The notes under the pieces: generated by a model | Databases searched by the model: none | What the model saw: the letters and a program-made list of their open reading frames with translations, nothing else | Told to the model about the DNA's origin: nothing | From: Methanoregulaceae archaeon | Lineage (GTDB): Archaea > Halobacteriota > Methanomicrobia > Methanomicrobiales > Methanospirillaceae | DNA: 13,236 nt | Direction of reading: 5' to 3' | Assembly: GCA_028679405.1 (NCBI GenBank) | Contig: JAJRBP010000166.1 | Coordinates: 1-13,236 of the forward strand | Shown here: piece after piece, positions 1 through 5,570 of the stretch | Layout of the letters: each line of letters starts with the position of its first letter | How positions within the stretch are numbered: the first letter of the stretch is position 1 | Translations under genes and position numbers: made by a program

Positions 1-788
1 TCCCTGAGGTCCCCGGGAGTTTTCCTGAACACCGGCTTTCCCGCACGGGCAAAGTTCAGTGAACCGGCCCCGTCGATATCAATCCCTGCTGCGATTACTC
101 CCGCATCGCCGGCCTTTCCGATCAGATCGATGAGGGTCTCCTGCGGGAGGGGCTTAAAGATGACAATCCCGTGCCCTCCTGTCTTCAGGGCCGCGGCAAT
201 ACCAGGATGCACCTCGTATGGCAGGGCGGTCGTTCCTGCGCACCCGATCGTTCCTGCGATCCGGCATCCCTCGAGGACTGCGAATGCGAAGTCCTCCTCA
301 GTAACGGGACTCACCAGCGAGAGACCGCTCATCGGTGCTCCCAGGATTGGCGCGGTAATCTCTTTCCCAAGGAGGGTAGTCGACGTATCGGGAGACACGT
401 GGGGGCTGATCAGCCGGGATCTTATGCCGAACCTCGCGAGTGACACGAGGTTGTTCAGGTAGCCCCGCCCCAGACCTATGCCCCGGAGTCCGAGCGGTCT
501 TCCATACTCCTGCCGGTATTCCTGCGGGACATCGGGGGTGTCCGCACCGACCGGAAGCGCTCCGGCTCCTCCTGTGACAGTTTTAAATCCCTGGTACGCC
601 TTTTTCCCCTGTTCGAAGACCGCGTCGGAAACAGGGGCCAGTTTCTCTTTGGGAGCCCCGCATACCGGGCAGCGCCAGGATTCAGGGAACGAGGATACCG
701 GTGTCAGTGGGGGGATCCCGAGATCCCGGTCACCTGAACTCTCGTCATACGTGTAAATATTGCAGACAGAGCAGACGACCCTGGCCAT
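1..788 (-). CDS. Rubredoxin domain fused to FMN-dependent alpha-hydroxy-acid dehydrogenase-like protein (C-terminus cut off)
   Basis: Read on the minus strand from an ATG at 788, this frame stays open to the window edge and gives 262 residues. Residues 1-50 form a rubredoxin-type iron site: C6-x2-C9 (CSVC) and C40-x2-C43 (CPVCGAPK). After a linker, about residue 105 onward matches the FMN-binding alpha/beta barrel of the lactate/glycolate oxidase family (alpha-hydroxy-acid oxidising proteins), with segments such as ITAPILGAPMSG, GTIGCAGTTALPYEV and GIDIDGAG. By family knowledge this is a soluble flavoprotein oxidising a 2-hydroxy acid or a related substrate. The fused rubredoxin suggests one-electron exchange with another carrier (inference). 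The catalytic C-terminal half lies outside the window, so the substrate cannot be judged. An in-frame ATG at 797 would add three residues, but 788 gives the usual short rubredoxin N-terminus. Neither start has a strong Shine-Dalgarno site. Confidence 0.85.
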   Translation of the reverse strand, partial: MARVVCSVCNIYTYDESSGDRDLGIPPLTPVSSFPESWRCPVCGAPKEKLAPVSDAVFEQGKKAYQGFKTVTGGAGALPVGADTPDVPQEYRQEYGRPLGLRGIGLGRGYLNNLVSLARFGIRSRLISPHVSPDTSTTLLGKEITAPILGAPMSGLSLVSPVTEEDFAFAVLEGCRIAGTIGCAGTTALPYEVHPGIAAALKTGGHGIVIFKPLPQETLIDLIGKAGDAGVIAAGIDIDGAGSLNFARAGKPVFRKTPGDLR

Positions 789-789
789 G

Positions 790-803
790 GTAGTCATGAC
801 TAC
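790..803. promoter_or_regulatory. 14-bp perfect palindrome at the rubredoxin-FMN gene start
   Basis: GTAGTCATGACTAC equals its own reverse complement. It sits 1 bp upstream of the ATG at 788 and contains the alternative ATG at 797. A dimeric repressor site covering the start is possible, but only the symmetry is seen. A second inverted repeat (GGTCTC 827-832 with GAGACC 841-846) lies just upstream in the same leader. Confidence 0.35.
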
Positions 804-865
804 TCAGGATCCTGTATTAACGTTACGGTCTCGAGAACAGGAGACCTTTTTAGAACGGGCGATTT

Positions 866-876
866 TTAAAAAAGTG
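866..876 (-). terminator. T-run after the 55-residue zinc protein
   Basis: On the minus strand the stop codon at 877-879 is followed within 3 nt by six T residues (873-868) and then an A-run. This is the usual form of an archaeal T-tract terminator. The same A/T block could also act as the TATA region of the downstream rubredoxin-FMN gene. Confidence 0.4.
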
Positions 877-1044
877 TTAGAACCTTGGGCGCCGGTGCTT
901 CGGGAGGCACTCCTGGCAATAGACAGGTCTTCCCTCGGTCGGCTTGAAGGGTACTTCGCATTCCTTACCACAGTCTGAACAGACTACCTTTGTCATTTCG
1001 CGGGGGCCGAAGTTTCTCGGACCACCAAAATTTGATCTGTACAT
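877..1044 (-). CDS. Small CxxC zinc-ribbon protein, 55 aa
   Basis: An ATG at 1044 opens a 55-residue frame ending in TAA at 877. The N-terminal 15 residues are Gly/Pro/Arg/Asn-rich (MYRSNFGGPRNFGPRE). They are followed by C22-x2-C25 (CSDCGKEC, with an extra Cys at 29), then C43-x2-C46 (YCQECLPKH) and a basic tail. The paired CxxC motifs predict a zinc ribbon. Short proteins of this design (CSDCG...EVPFKP...RPVYCxxC) are common in methanogens; their role is not established as far as I know. A nucleic-acid or protein-interaction role is only a guess. It lies 88 bp upstream of the rubredoxin-FMN gene on the same strand, with a T-run between. No strong Shine-Dalgarno site is visible. Confidence 0.85.
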   Translation of the reverse strand: MYRSNFGGPRNFGPREMTKVVCSDCGKECEVPFKPTEGRPVYCQECLPKHRRPRF

Positions 1045-1292
1045 GATTTTACTCAAACAGTTCCTAAAAACTGCACATGATAAACGTCGTCAGGCTTTAA
1101 TAACTTCTGTATAGCTGCAGGGTACGGGGAACCCGGGTGAAGCATCGTGCAGGCATTAGCGGCGGGTCCGGGACCTTGCCCTTCAGAGAAGGGTTGTCAT
1201 CCGGAATATCTTATAAAATCCCGGCTCGATCGAGGTTCCAACCGTTCCTTATATGAGTCCTCCCTCCAACCGATCTTTTCAGGTTCGCTTCG
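1045..1292. promoter_or_regulatory. Divergent intergenic region with TATA-like boxes for the STAS-fusion gene
   Basis: This 248-bp gap separates the minus-strand zinc protein from the plus-strand STAS-fusion gene. On the plus strand TTATAAAAT (1211-1219) is a good archaeal TATA box, and CTTATATGA (1248-1256) is a second candidate nearer the start. AGGT at 1281-1284, 8 nt before the ATG at 1293, is a plausible Shine-Dalgarno site. CCCTTC-AGA-GAAGGG (1179-1193) is a perfect 6-bp hairpin upstream of both boxes. No gene is seen inside. Confidence 0.45.
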
Positions 1293-2591
1293 ATGGAGAT
1301 ACAGACGGAATGGAAGGGAAGGGTGCCGGTATTCGCCCTCAAGGGCAGGCTTGATGGTTTCGGCTCACAGGAACTCGCTGAAGTTCTCGGCAGGCTGATC
1401 GGCGATGACACCGCTTCAGTCGTTCTTGACATGACCGGTGTGGACTATCTGAGCAGCGCCGGAATACGGGTCATCCTCTCGTTGAAGAAAAGAATGAAGG
1501 AGCGGGACGGAGTCCTCGCAATTGCAGGGGTGCAGGAATTTCCCCGGAAAGTCCTTGACATGGCCGGGTTCCTGAAGGTATTCGACCTGTACCCCTCGGT
1601 AAGGGAAGCCCTTATCGCTTCTGCCCGGACCGATACCTCCGGAGGGCTGCTCGTCTCCCCGGGGCACATCGAGACTGTTATCAACGGTATCGTGTACGAG
1701 ATGGAACCCGGTTCACGGGAAAAGGCGACCCTCCGTATCACTGGAAACCTCGGGAAGGTGCTGTATTCTTCCCTCACACCTGAAGACATCCGCGTGCTCG
1801 GTTTCAACGAGTGCGAGTACTCGCTCGGTCTCGGAGCTCTTGGAAAAGATGTCGGAGAGGCACTCCCGTACCTGGGGGAGATGATCACCCTGCACGGTTC
1901 CATGGTCTACATGCCGACTGATGGTCATTTCACACCGGATTTTTTCACACCCGTAAAGGATACCGGGGATGTAAGGATTTTTACTGGTTTCAATATCGCT
2001 CTCAAGGGCCCGTTCCACGAGGTAATTCATGTCGAGACCCAGAGGCAGGGGGGGGTTACCATTGCGGAACTCTATCGTTCTGTCTTCTCGTGGGCGCAGT
2101 CACGAAAGGTCTCCGCGCCCGCTGTCATCAGCATCGCGATGTGGGCGGTTGCGGACGGTATTAAAAGTTCCGAGATCACCCGCGCGCCGATCCTCAGGAA
2201 TGCTCCGGGGAACGGGCGATCAATTATGGACCCGGAAAATTATGCTGAGTGGAACGCTGCGAACACGGATCCACGATACGGAGGGGATACCCTTGTAAGT
2301 TTCGGGATCGGGATCGACAGGAGTTCGGACCTCTCAGGATTCGACCCTGCGGAGATCTCGGCGATCGTATACCACCATCCGGACAATGCCGAGGACAACA
2401 CCGTTTATCTCCACAACCACGGGGTAATCTTCCGCAATGTGCCCTGGAACCCGTCGGCCGGGTTGTCAAGACAGATAAAGTCGATAGTCCAGGACGGGGA
2501 GTTTGTCGATATGCGTCACTTAATGGACGACACCTCCATAAGGAGAGCGAAGTGCGGGGTCTCGTATATATCTGGAATCTCCGTGGATTAA
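1293..2591 (+). CDS. STAS-domain protein with long uncharacterised C-terminal domain, 432 aa
   Basis: Residues 1-110 are a STAS domain of the anti-sigma-factor-antagonist type. They have the ALKGRLDGFGS beta-strand region, the VVLDMTGVDYLSSAGIRVIL core with Ser54/Ser55 at the usual phospho-acceptor position, and the FPRKVLDMAGFLKVFDLYPS end typical of SpoIIAA/RsbV relatives. Residues 120-432 form a large soluble domain with no TM segment. It includes YSLGLGALGKDV, YMPTDGHFTPDFF and VYLHNHGVIFRNVPW. I recall similar C-termini on other STAS proteins but cannot name a family or function, and I see no PP2C metal-binding aspartate pattern. The likely role is a phospho-switchable binding partner of an RsbW-like kinase; the kinase gene at 7001-7414 is a candidate partner (inference). 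It is transcribed alone, with a terminator-like hairpin after the stop. Confidence 0.85.
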   Translation: MEIQTEWKGRVPVFALKGRLDGFGSQELAEVLGRLIGDDTASVVLDMTGVDYLSSAGIRVILSLKKRMKERDGVLAIAGVQEFPRKVLDMAGFLKVFDLYPSVREALIASARTDTSGGLLVSPGHIETVINGIVYEMEPGSREKATLRITGNLGKVLYSSLTPEDIRVLGFNECEYSLGLGALGKDVGEALPYLGEMITLHGSMVYMPTDGHFTPDFFTPVKDTGDVRIFTGFNIALKGPFHEVIHVETQRQGGVTIAELYRSVFSWAQSRKVSAPAVISIAMWAVADGIKSSEITRAPILRNAPGNGRSIMDPENYAEWNAANTDPRYGGDTLVSFGIGIDRSSDLSGFDPAEISAIVYHHPDNAEDNTVYLHNHGVIFRNVPWNPSAGLSRQIKSIVQDGEFVDMRHLMDDTSIRRAKCGVSYISGISVD

Positions 2592-2638
2592 GCAAAACGC
2601 CCGTTCAGAAATACCAGTTGCTCATTGAATCTGGTTAC

Positions 2639-2658
2639 GCCAGAATCTGGCATTTTTT
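2639..2658 (+). terminator. Hairpin plus T6 terminator after the STAS-fusion gene
   Basis: GCCAG-AAT-CTGGC is a perfect 5-bp stem. It is followed by A and six T residues, about 48 bp after the stop codon at 2591. It resembles an intrinsic terminator, and the T-run alone would serve in archaea. Confidence 0.55.
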
Positions 2659-2702
2659 CATAATTCAATCCATGTATGCTGCTGAAGGTTGGGAAAGTTG
2701 TG

Positions 2703-2719
2703 AAAAAAACTAAAAAATG
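2703..2719 (-). terminator. Double T-run terminator of the DUF308 gene
   Basis: On the minus strand, two T-runs follow the TAA at 2720-2722: six T (2718-2713) and seven T (2709-2703). With the plus-strand hairpin at 2639 this closes both convergent genes. Confidence 0.5.
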
Positions 2720-3301
2720 TTAAAATCCGATGACGTTCCGTCCGGTCGCCCCTGAGGCAACCAGCTCGATCCCGAGGAGAAAGATCTCGAGAGATATCAG
2801 GACGAAGACCAGAGCGACACCGAATCCTGGATAGAGGATAATGGCGAATGAAACGATGAGGGCAACCAGGCCGGCGAAGATCGAGAGATACTTCAGCCAT
2901 GAGGGCGCATCCGCGGCCCCCCCGGCCGATCCCGCCAGTGCGAGCCGGTCGATGCCAGCCATCATCAGGGCGAAAGCGAAGAAGTATGCCATCGTAAGGG
3001 CTCCGACAAGGGGGAAGGCCGCTGCGTAAAACCCGATAACCACACATAATACCCCGATGATACCCGCAAGTATCCTCATCCCGCCGGAAGCGGCGGTAAA
3101 AAAGAATGCTCCGCCTATCCGTGCGATCCCCAGGAACACAAGAGCAATTCCAAAGATGAACACATAGGTGAGAGCAGCGATTCCCGGATAAACCCAGACA
3201 TAGAGAGAGGTGAAGATAAGGACGAGCCCTGCGAGGATCTCCAGAACTCGCAGCCAGCCAGGGGATCCCTTCGACGAGGTATCTGCTATTGAATCAGGCA
3301 T
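2720..3301 (-). CDS. DUF308/HdeD-family six-TM membrane protein, 193 aa
   Basis: The protein is very hydrophobic, with six predicted membrane segments at about residues 19-38, 41-60, 74-94, 97-116, 138-158 and 160-182. They are arranged as three hairpins with short polar turns (FGIALVFLGIARI, LVALIVSFAIILYPG). This is the layout of the DUF308/HdeD family, whose E. coli member is linked to acid resistance; the molecular function is poorly defined. The frame extends to a GTG at 3319. I prefer the ATG at 3301 because a TATA-like box lies about 28 bp upstream of it and no Shine-Dalgarno site serves either start, which points to a leaderless mRNA. It is convergent with the STAS-fusion gene and shows no operon partner. 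Confidence 0.8.
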   Translation of the reverse strand: MPDSIADTSSKGSPGWLRVLEILAGLVLIFTSLYVWVYPGIAALTYVFIFGIALVFLGIARIGGAFFFTAASGGMRILAGIIGVLCVVIGFYAAAFPLVGALTMAYFFAFALMMAGIDRLALAGSAGGAADAPSWLKYLSIFAGLVALIVSFAIILYPGFGVALVFVLISLEIFLLGIELVASGATGRNVIGF

Positions 3302-3324
3302 AATGGGAGGAGCTCTCACTTTAC

Positions 3325-3333
3325 TAATATATG
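3325..3333 (-). promoter_or_regulatory. TATA-like box of the DUF308 gene
   Basis: CATATATTA reads on the minus strand, centred about 28 bp from the ATG at 3301. This is the spacing expected when transcription begins at or very near the start codon. Confidence 0.45.
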
Positions 3334-3438
3334 AGAATTACCGTTGTTTGCCGGGAATTTTCTGAATAACCTGACTTGAGTGTATACTTCCGATCAGGAG
3401 GGGCTATACTACAAGTGAACCTGGGGATTCTCATCGCC

Positions 3439-3462
3439 ATCCCGGATTAAAGCACCCGGGAT
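3439..3462 (-). terminator. 7-bp hairpin after the PHP gene
   Basis: ATCCCGG (3439-3445) and CCGGGAT (3456-3462) are perfect inverted arms with a 10-nt loop. They lie 8 bp beyond the PHP stop codon at 3471. No T-run follows, so termination or mRNA 3'-end protection is a guess. Confidence 0.35.
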
Positions 3463-3470
3463 CTCCCCGC

Positions 3471-4361
3471 TCATCTCAGTCGACCTTGCGTCTCCATGAT
3501 CTTTCCAAGGAACCTGCGTATCCTCGGGATGCTCTGTTCGTAATGAATCCGGAGGGACGGAATCGTGTAGGGAAGGAATTTTATTACCACAATACCGGCA
3601 GTCATTCCTTTCCGAAGACTTCCTCTCTCGGATCCAATCACGATATTCTCACGATGAAGAATACTGTCAAGAAATTCCCCGGGAGAATCTGCGCGGCAGC
3701 AGGTGAGTACGCTCCCGACTTCGGCGAGACGGTGCCCATCAGACCCGCCCGTGATCCCGAGGTCCGTTCTCCCGGCAAAAATTGCAGCCCGATCATTCAG
3801 CCTCCTGCCGAGCGCTCCACAGATAACCTCGATCCCATCGAGGTCAAGAAGTACTTCCTCCGGGAGGCATGCCTTCCCGATGCATTTCAATACACCCCGG
3901 TCGAGTATCGCATACCCGAACGGGTGGGCTGCAATTTTCACGCACTTAAACTCCGAGGCCCTCTCGAGGATCTCTTCCGTTGAGAGACCGATTGCCATGA
4001 AGGGGTTCCCCCTCCGGTAATCTTTCACATGCTGTGTATAGAAATCGAAGAGGTCATCCGGATTGAAGAAATACAGGAGGAGATGCGGACCGTCACCTGC
4101 GCTGACTTCGATACCAGGGATGAGAGGTACACAAGAGCCGATCGTGCAGGCTTCCCGCACCCCCTCTACGGTATTATGATCGGTAATAGCCACCCCGATC
4201 CCTCGTTCTTCCGCATATGAGAGGAGGTCCCTCACACGCACGACCGAATCCGAATAGCATGTGTGGACGTGCATGTCCACAGGGGTGAGCCCTGAGGCGT
4301 ATATCTCATCGACTGCAGGAGGATGGAAACGGACCCTCCCGGTGCGAATCGTGCGACTCAC
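3471..4361 (-). CDS. PHP-domain metal-dependent phosphoesterase, 296 aa
   Basis: The frame shows the ordered metal ligands of the PHP (polymerase and histidinol phosphatase) superfamily: D29-M-H31-V-H33 with D38 (CYSD), ITD61H62N, E85 (GIEVS), H93, H146 (AAHPFG) and a final G-S-D208-G-H210. Such proteins bind a cluster of two or three metal ions and hydrolyse phosphoester bonds. Members of this short class include 3',5'-nucleoside bisphosphate phosphatases and many with unknown substrate, so no specific substrate is claimed. It is soluble and lacks a signal peptide. The start is a GTG at 4361, with GGAGG 9 nt upstream, inside a small hairpin. The gene lies 45 bp downstream of tRNA-Leu on the same strand, so read-through from the tRNA promoter is possible. 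A 7-bp hairpin follows the stop. Confidence 0.85.
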   Translation of the reverse strand: MSRTIRTGRVRFHPPAVDEIYASGLTPVDMHVHTCYSDSVVRVRDLLSYAEERGIGVAITDHNTVEGVREACTIGSCVPLIPGIEVSAGDGPHLLLYFFNPDDLFDFYTQHVKDYRRGNPFMAIGLSTEEILERASEFKCVKIAAHPFGYAILDRGVLKCIGKACLPEEVLLDLDGIEVICGALGRRLNDRAAIFAGRTDLGITGGSDGHRLAEVGSVLTCCRADSPGEFLDSILHRENIVIGSERGSLRKGMTAGIVVIKFLPYTIPSLRIHYEQSIPRIRRFLGKIMETQGRLR

Positions 4362-4362
4362 A

Positions 4363-4376
4363 GGGAGTTTCCTCCC
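4363..4376 (-). promoter_or_regulatory. Shine-Dalgarno site inside a GNRA-loop hairpin (PHP gene)
   Basis: On the minus strand GGGAG-GAAA-CTCCC forms a perfect 5-bp stem with a GAAA tetraloop. The ribosome-binding GGAGG (4375-4371) is half of the stem and loop. It sits 1 nt before the GTG start. Folding would hide the site. Confidence 0.4.
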
Positions 4377-4406
4377 GGTTTGTTCTTATCGGTCATGATA
4401 GCAGAA

Positions 4407-4491
4407 TGCGAGGAGCCGGATTCGAACCGGCGAACCCCTGCGGGAATAGACCCTAAATCTATCACCTTTGACCTGGCTCGGTAATCCTCGC
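4407..4491 (-). tRNA. tRNA-Leu, anticodon TAG
   Basis: The minus strand folds as a class II tRNA of 85 nt including the discriminator A at 4407. The acceptor stem GCGAGGA (4491-4485) pairs with TCCTCGC (4414-4408). The anticodon arm is ATAGA-TTTAGGG-TCTAT, whose middle triplet TAG reads CUA Leu codons. A long variable arm with CCC/GGG pairing follows. The T-arm is GCCGG-TTCGAAT-CCGGC. No intron is present (7-nt anticodon loop), and CCA is not encoded (ATTC follows). Class II form with this anticodon identifies leucine. Confidence 0.95.
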
Positions 4492-4647
4492 TCCAGGATA
4501 TGTACAATTTTTAATTTTGCATTAGTATTTCGCAGATTCAATGCATAAATCTGGTGGGACAAAGAGGCACGGTTTATCGGACAGAAGATACCCGACCTTG
4601 TGAATCACCAAAACTTATCGGACCCTGTTTTTCCCGTGGATGGATAA

Positions 4648-4675
4648 CCATGCTGTACGAGGGGTGACAGCATGG
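4648..4675. repeat. 9-bp perfect inverted repeat upstream of the ferredoxin gene
   Basis: CCATGCTGT (4648-4656) and ACAGCATGG (4667-4675) are exact reverse complements around a 10-nt spacer. Centre to centre the half-sites are about 19 bp apart, close to two helical turns. This suits a dimeric regulator; an RNA hairpin is the alternative if transcription starts further upstream. Confidence 0.5.
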
Positions 4676-4692
4676 AATTCTGTTGGTCCGTC

Positions 4693-4715
4693 CACTCATT
4701 ATTATTTATTGAGTG
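4693..4715 (+). promoter_or_regulatory. TATA region of the ferredoxin gene, flanked by CACTCA/TGAGTG arms
   Basis: The A/T-rich core TTATTATTTATT (4699-4710) lies about 40 bp upstream of the GTG at 4745 and could serve as a TATA box. It is framed by the exact inverted arms CACTCA (4693-4698) and TGAGTG (4710-4715), as a repressor site over a TATA box would be. Confidence 0.4.
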
Positions 4716-4744
4716 AAGTCTGACCATTATTTGAGGGAACAGGC

Positions 4745-4966
4745 GTGCTTACCAGTCCTCCAAACCTCTTCGTCGACGTCTTTGTTGACAGACTCCTTTG
4801 CGACGGGTGCGGGTACTGTGTCGACAATTGCACAATGGGGGTCTTTACCATAGTGAATGGAAGAGCGGAGCCGTTTAAGTCTGAAATTTGTGTGGCCTGC
4901 TTCAGATGCCATGATTTTTGCCCGAATCATGCAATCACGACACGCTGGATCATGCGGATCGCATGA
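4745..4966 (+). CDS. Dicluster [4Fe-4S] ferredoxin, 73 aa
   Basis: Two complete C-x2-C-x2-C-x3-C motifs are present: C19, C22, C25, C29 (CDGCGYCVDNC) and C49, C52, C55, C59 (CVACFRCHDFC-P). They predict two [4Fe-4S] clusters carrying low-potential electrons in the cytoplasm, a standard part of methanogen redox chemistry. The second motif ends in the usual CP; the first is followed by Thr-Met instead of Pro, a small departure. The start is GTG at 4745 with GAGGG 7-8 nt upstream. The partner enzyme is unknown: the next gene is separated by a terminator-like hairpin, so this gene is probably transcribed alone. Confidence 0.85.
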   Translation: MLTSPPNLFVDVFVDRLLCDGCGYCVDNCTMGVFTIVNGRAEPFKSEICVACFRCHDFCPNHAITTRWIMRIA

Positions 4967-4977
4967 GAGTTCTCGCC

Positions 4978-5010
4978 AGTATCCCGCAGGATTGTCCATG
5001 GATACTTTTT
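4978..5010 (+). terminator. Hairpin plus T-run after the ferredoxin gene
   Basis: AGTATCC (4978-4984) pairs exactly with GGATACT (5000-5006). GGA/TCC can pair inside the loop. T residues run from 5006 to 5010. It begins 11 bp after the ferredoxin stop and has the form of an intrinsic terminator. Confidence 0.6.
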
Positions 5011-5174
5011 ATTGACCGTTTCAACACCTGGAAAACAAGTGGTTGATGAATATGGGGGAAAGTGGAACGGTTCATGTGTACAATGCCTTTTTGGGTATTT
5101 CCCAGGAGGATGGGAACGGGACGCAGTCATTGAGAAGTCCGTGGCTGCCTCCAGGGTATCTTCCGCGATCACCG

Positions 5175-5184
5175 ATATATTTAT
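5175..5184 (+). promoter_or_regulatory. TATA-like box for the short unknown gene
   Basis: ATATATTTAT lies about 20-35 bp upstream of the ATG codons at 5198 and 5213. The region 4967-5197 before it, beyond the terminator, shows no convincing gene. Confidence 0.4.
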
Positions 5185-5197
5185 ACAGGATATTGCC

Positions 5198-5404
5198 ATG
5201 TTGGAGTTCTGTATGCAGGACATCATAACCGGCGTCAAAAGGGAGGACGGACTGATCGTCCTCTGGCAGGATGGAAAAGACTACAAGAGCATGTTCTTCG
5301 GATATGGAGATCTGATCGACCAGAAGATCAACGCTCTCGATCTCCTCGATCATCCGAAGATGTACCACATCGACCCCGGACAGCACCGGATCGTGATGAA
5401 ATAA
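5198..5404 (+). CDS. Unknown small soluble protein, 68 aa (63 aa from the second ATG)
   Basis: I do not recognise this protein. It contains VKREDGLIVLWQDGKDYKSMFF, an acidic middle (DLIDQKINALDLLDHPKMY) and the end HIDPGQHRIVMK, with no TM segment or Cys pair. Codon use is strongly G/C-ending from here to the stop, as in the neighbours. The same frame stays open upstream to a TTG at 5012, but that part has weaker codon bias, contains the TATA-like box and starts at the ferredoxin terminator, so I exclude it. AGGA lies 7 nt before the ATG at 5198. GGAG lies 6 nt before the ATG at 5213 and is the stronger site, so the 63-residue form is equally possible. A short T-run (5414-5418) follows the stop. 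Confidence 0.65.
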   Translation: MLEFCMQDIITGVKREDGLIVLWQDGKDYKSMFFGYGDLIDQKINALDLLDHPKMYHIDPGQHRIVMK

Positions 5405-5570
5405 CCCCTTATCTTTTTCTTCAAAACCTCTCATCCTCGTTTGGAAATGCCAAATTACCCGAACCTTAATCCTGTTTCCGGTCAACCGTGCTTTAGTGAA
5501 GTACAGATGACGGCTGACGATCATTGATCGAGCTGATAGTGTGGGATTGAAATCAGAGGAATTCCCGGAA

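Larger units (their letters stand above)
4492..4744. promoter_or_regulatory. Divergent region between tRNA-Leu and ferredoxin, rich in repeats
   Basis: This 253-bp gap holds no gene. Near the tRNA it is A/T-rich (4505-4550), with candidate TATA sequences for the minus-strand tRNA but no single clear one. A 9-bp direct repeat TTATCGGAC occurs at 4574-4582 and 4615-4623. The perfect inverted repeat at 4648-4675 and the TATA-spanning inverted repeat at 4693-4715 are listed separately. Confidence 0.4.

Noticed and set aside
130..756. Plus-strand frames of 90-110 residues at the left edge
   Set aside because: The minus strand is continuously coding for a rubredoxin-FMN protein with clear motifs.
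1445..2030. Minus-strand frames of 105 and 152 residues opposite the STAS-fusion gene
   Set aside because: They lie opposite strong STAS coding sequence, have no ribosome site and look like antisense translation.
2249..2713. Plus-strand 154-residue frame running past the end of the STAS-fusion gene
   Set aside because: It overlaps the real frame for most of its length, and its free end passes through the terminator hairpin.
3486..4020. Plus-strand frames of 165 and 105 residues opposite the PHP gene
   Set aside because: The minus strand carries the full set of PHP metal ligands, and the plus frames show no domain.
5012..5197. N-terminal extension of the small protein to a TTG at 5012 (130 residues in total)
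   Set aside because: The TTG follows directly on the ferredoxin terminator T-run and has no ribosome site. The codon bias is weak and the stretch contains the TATA-like box for the shorter gene.
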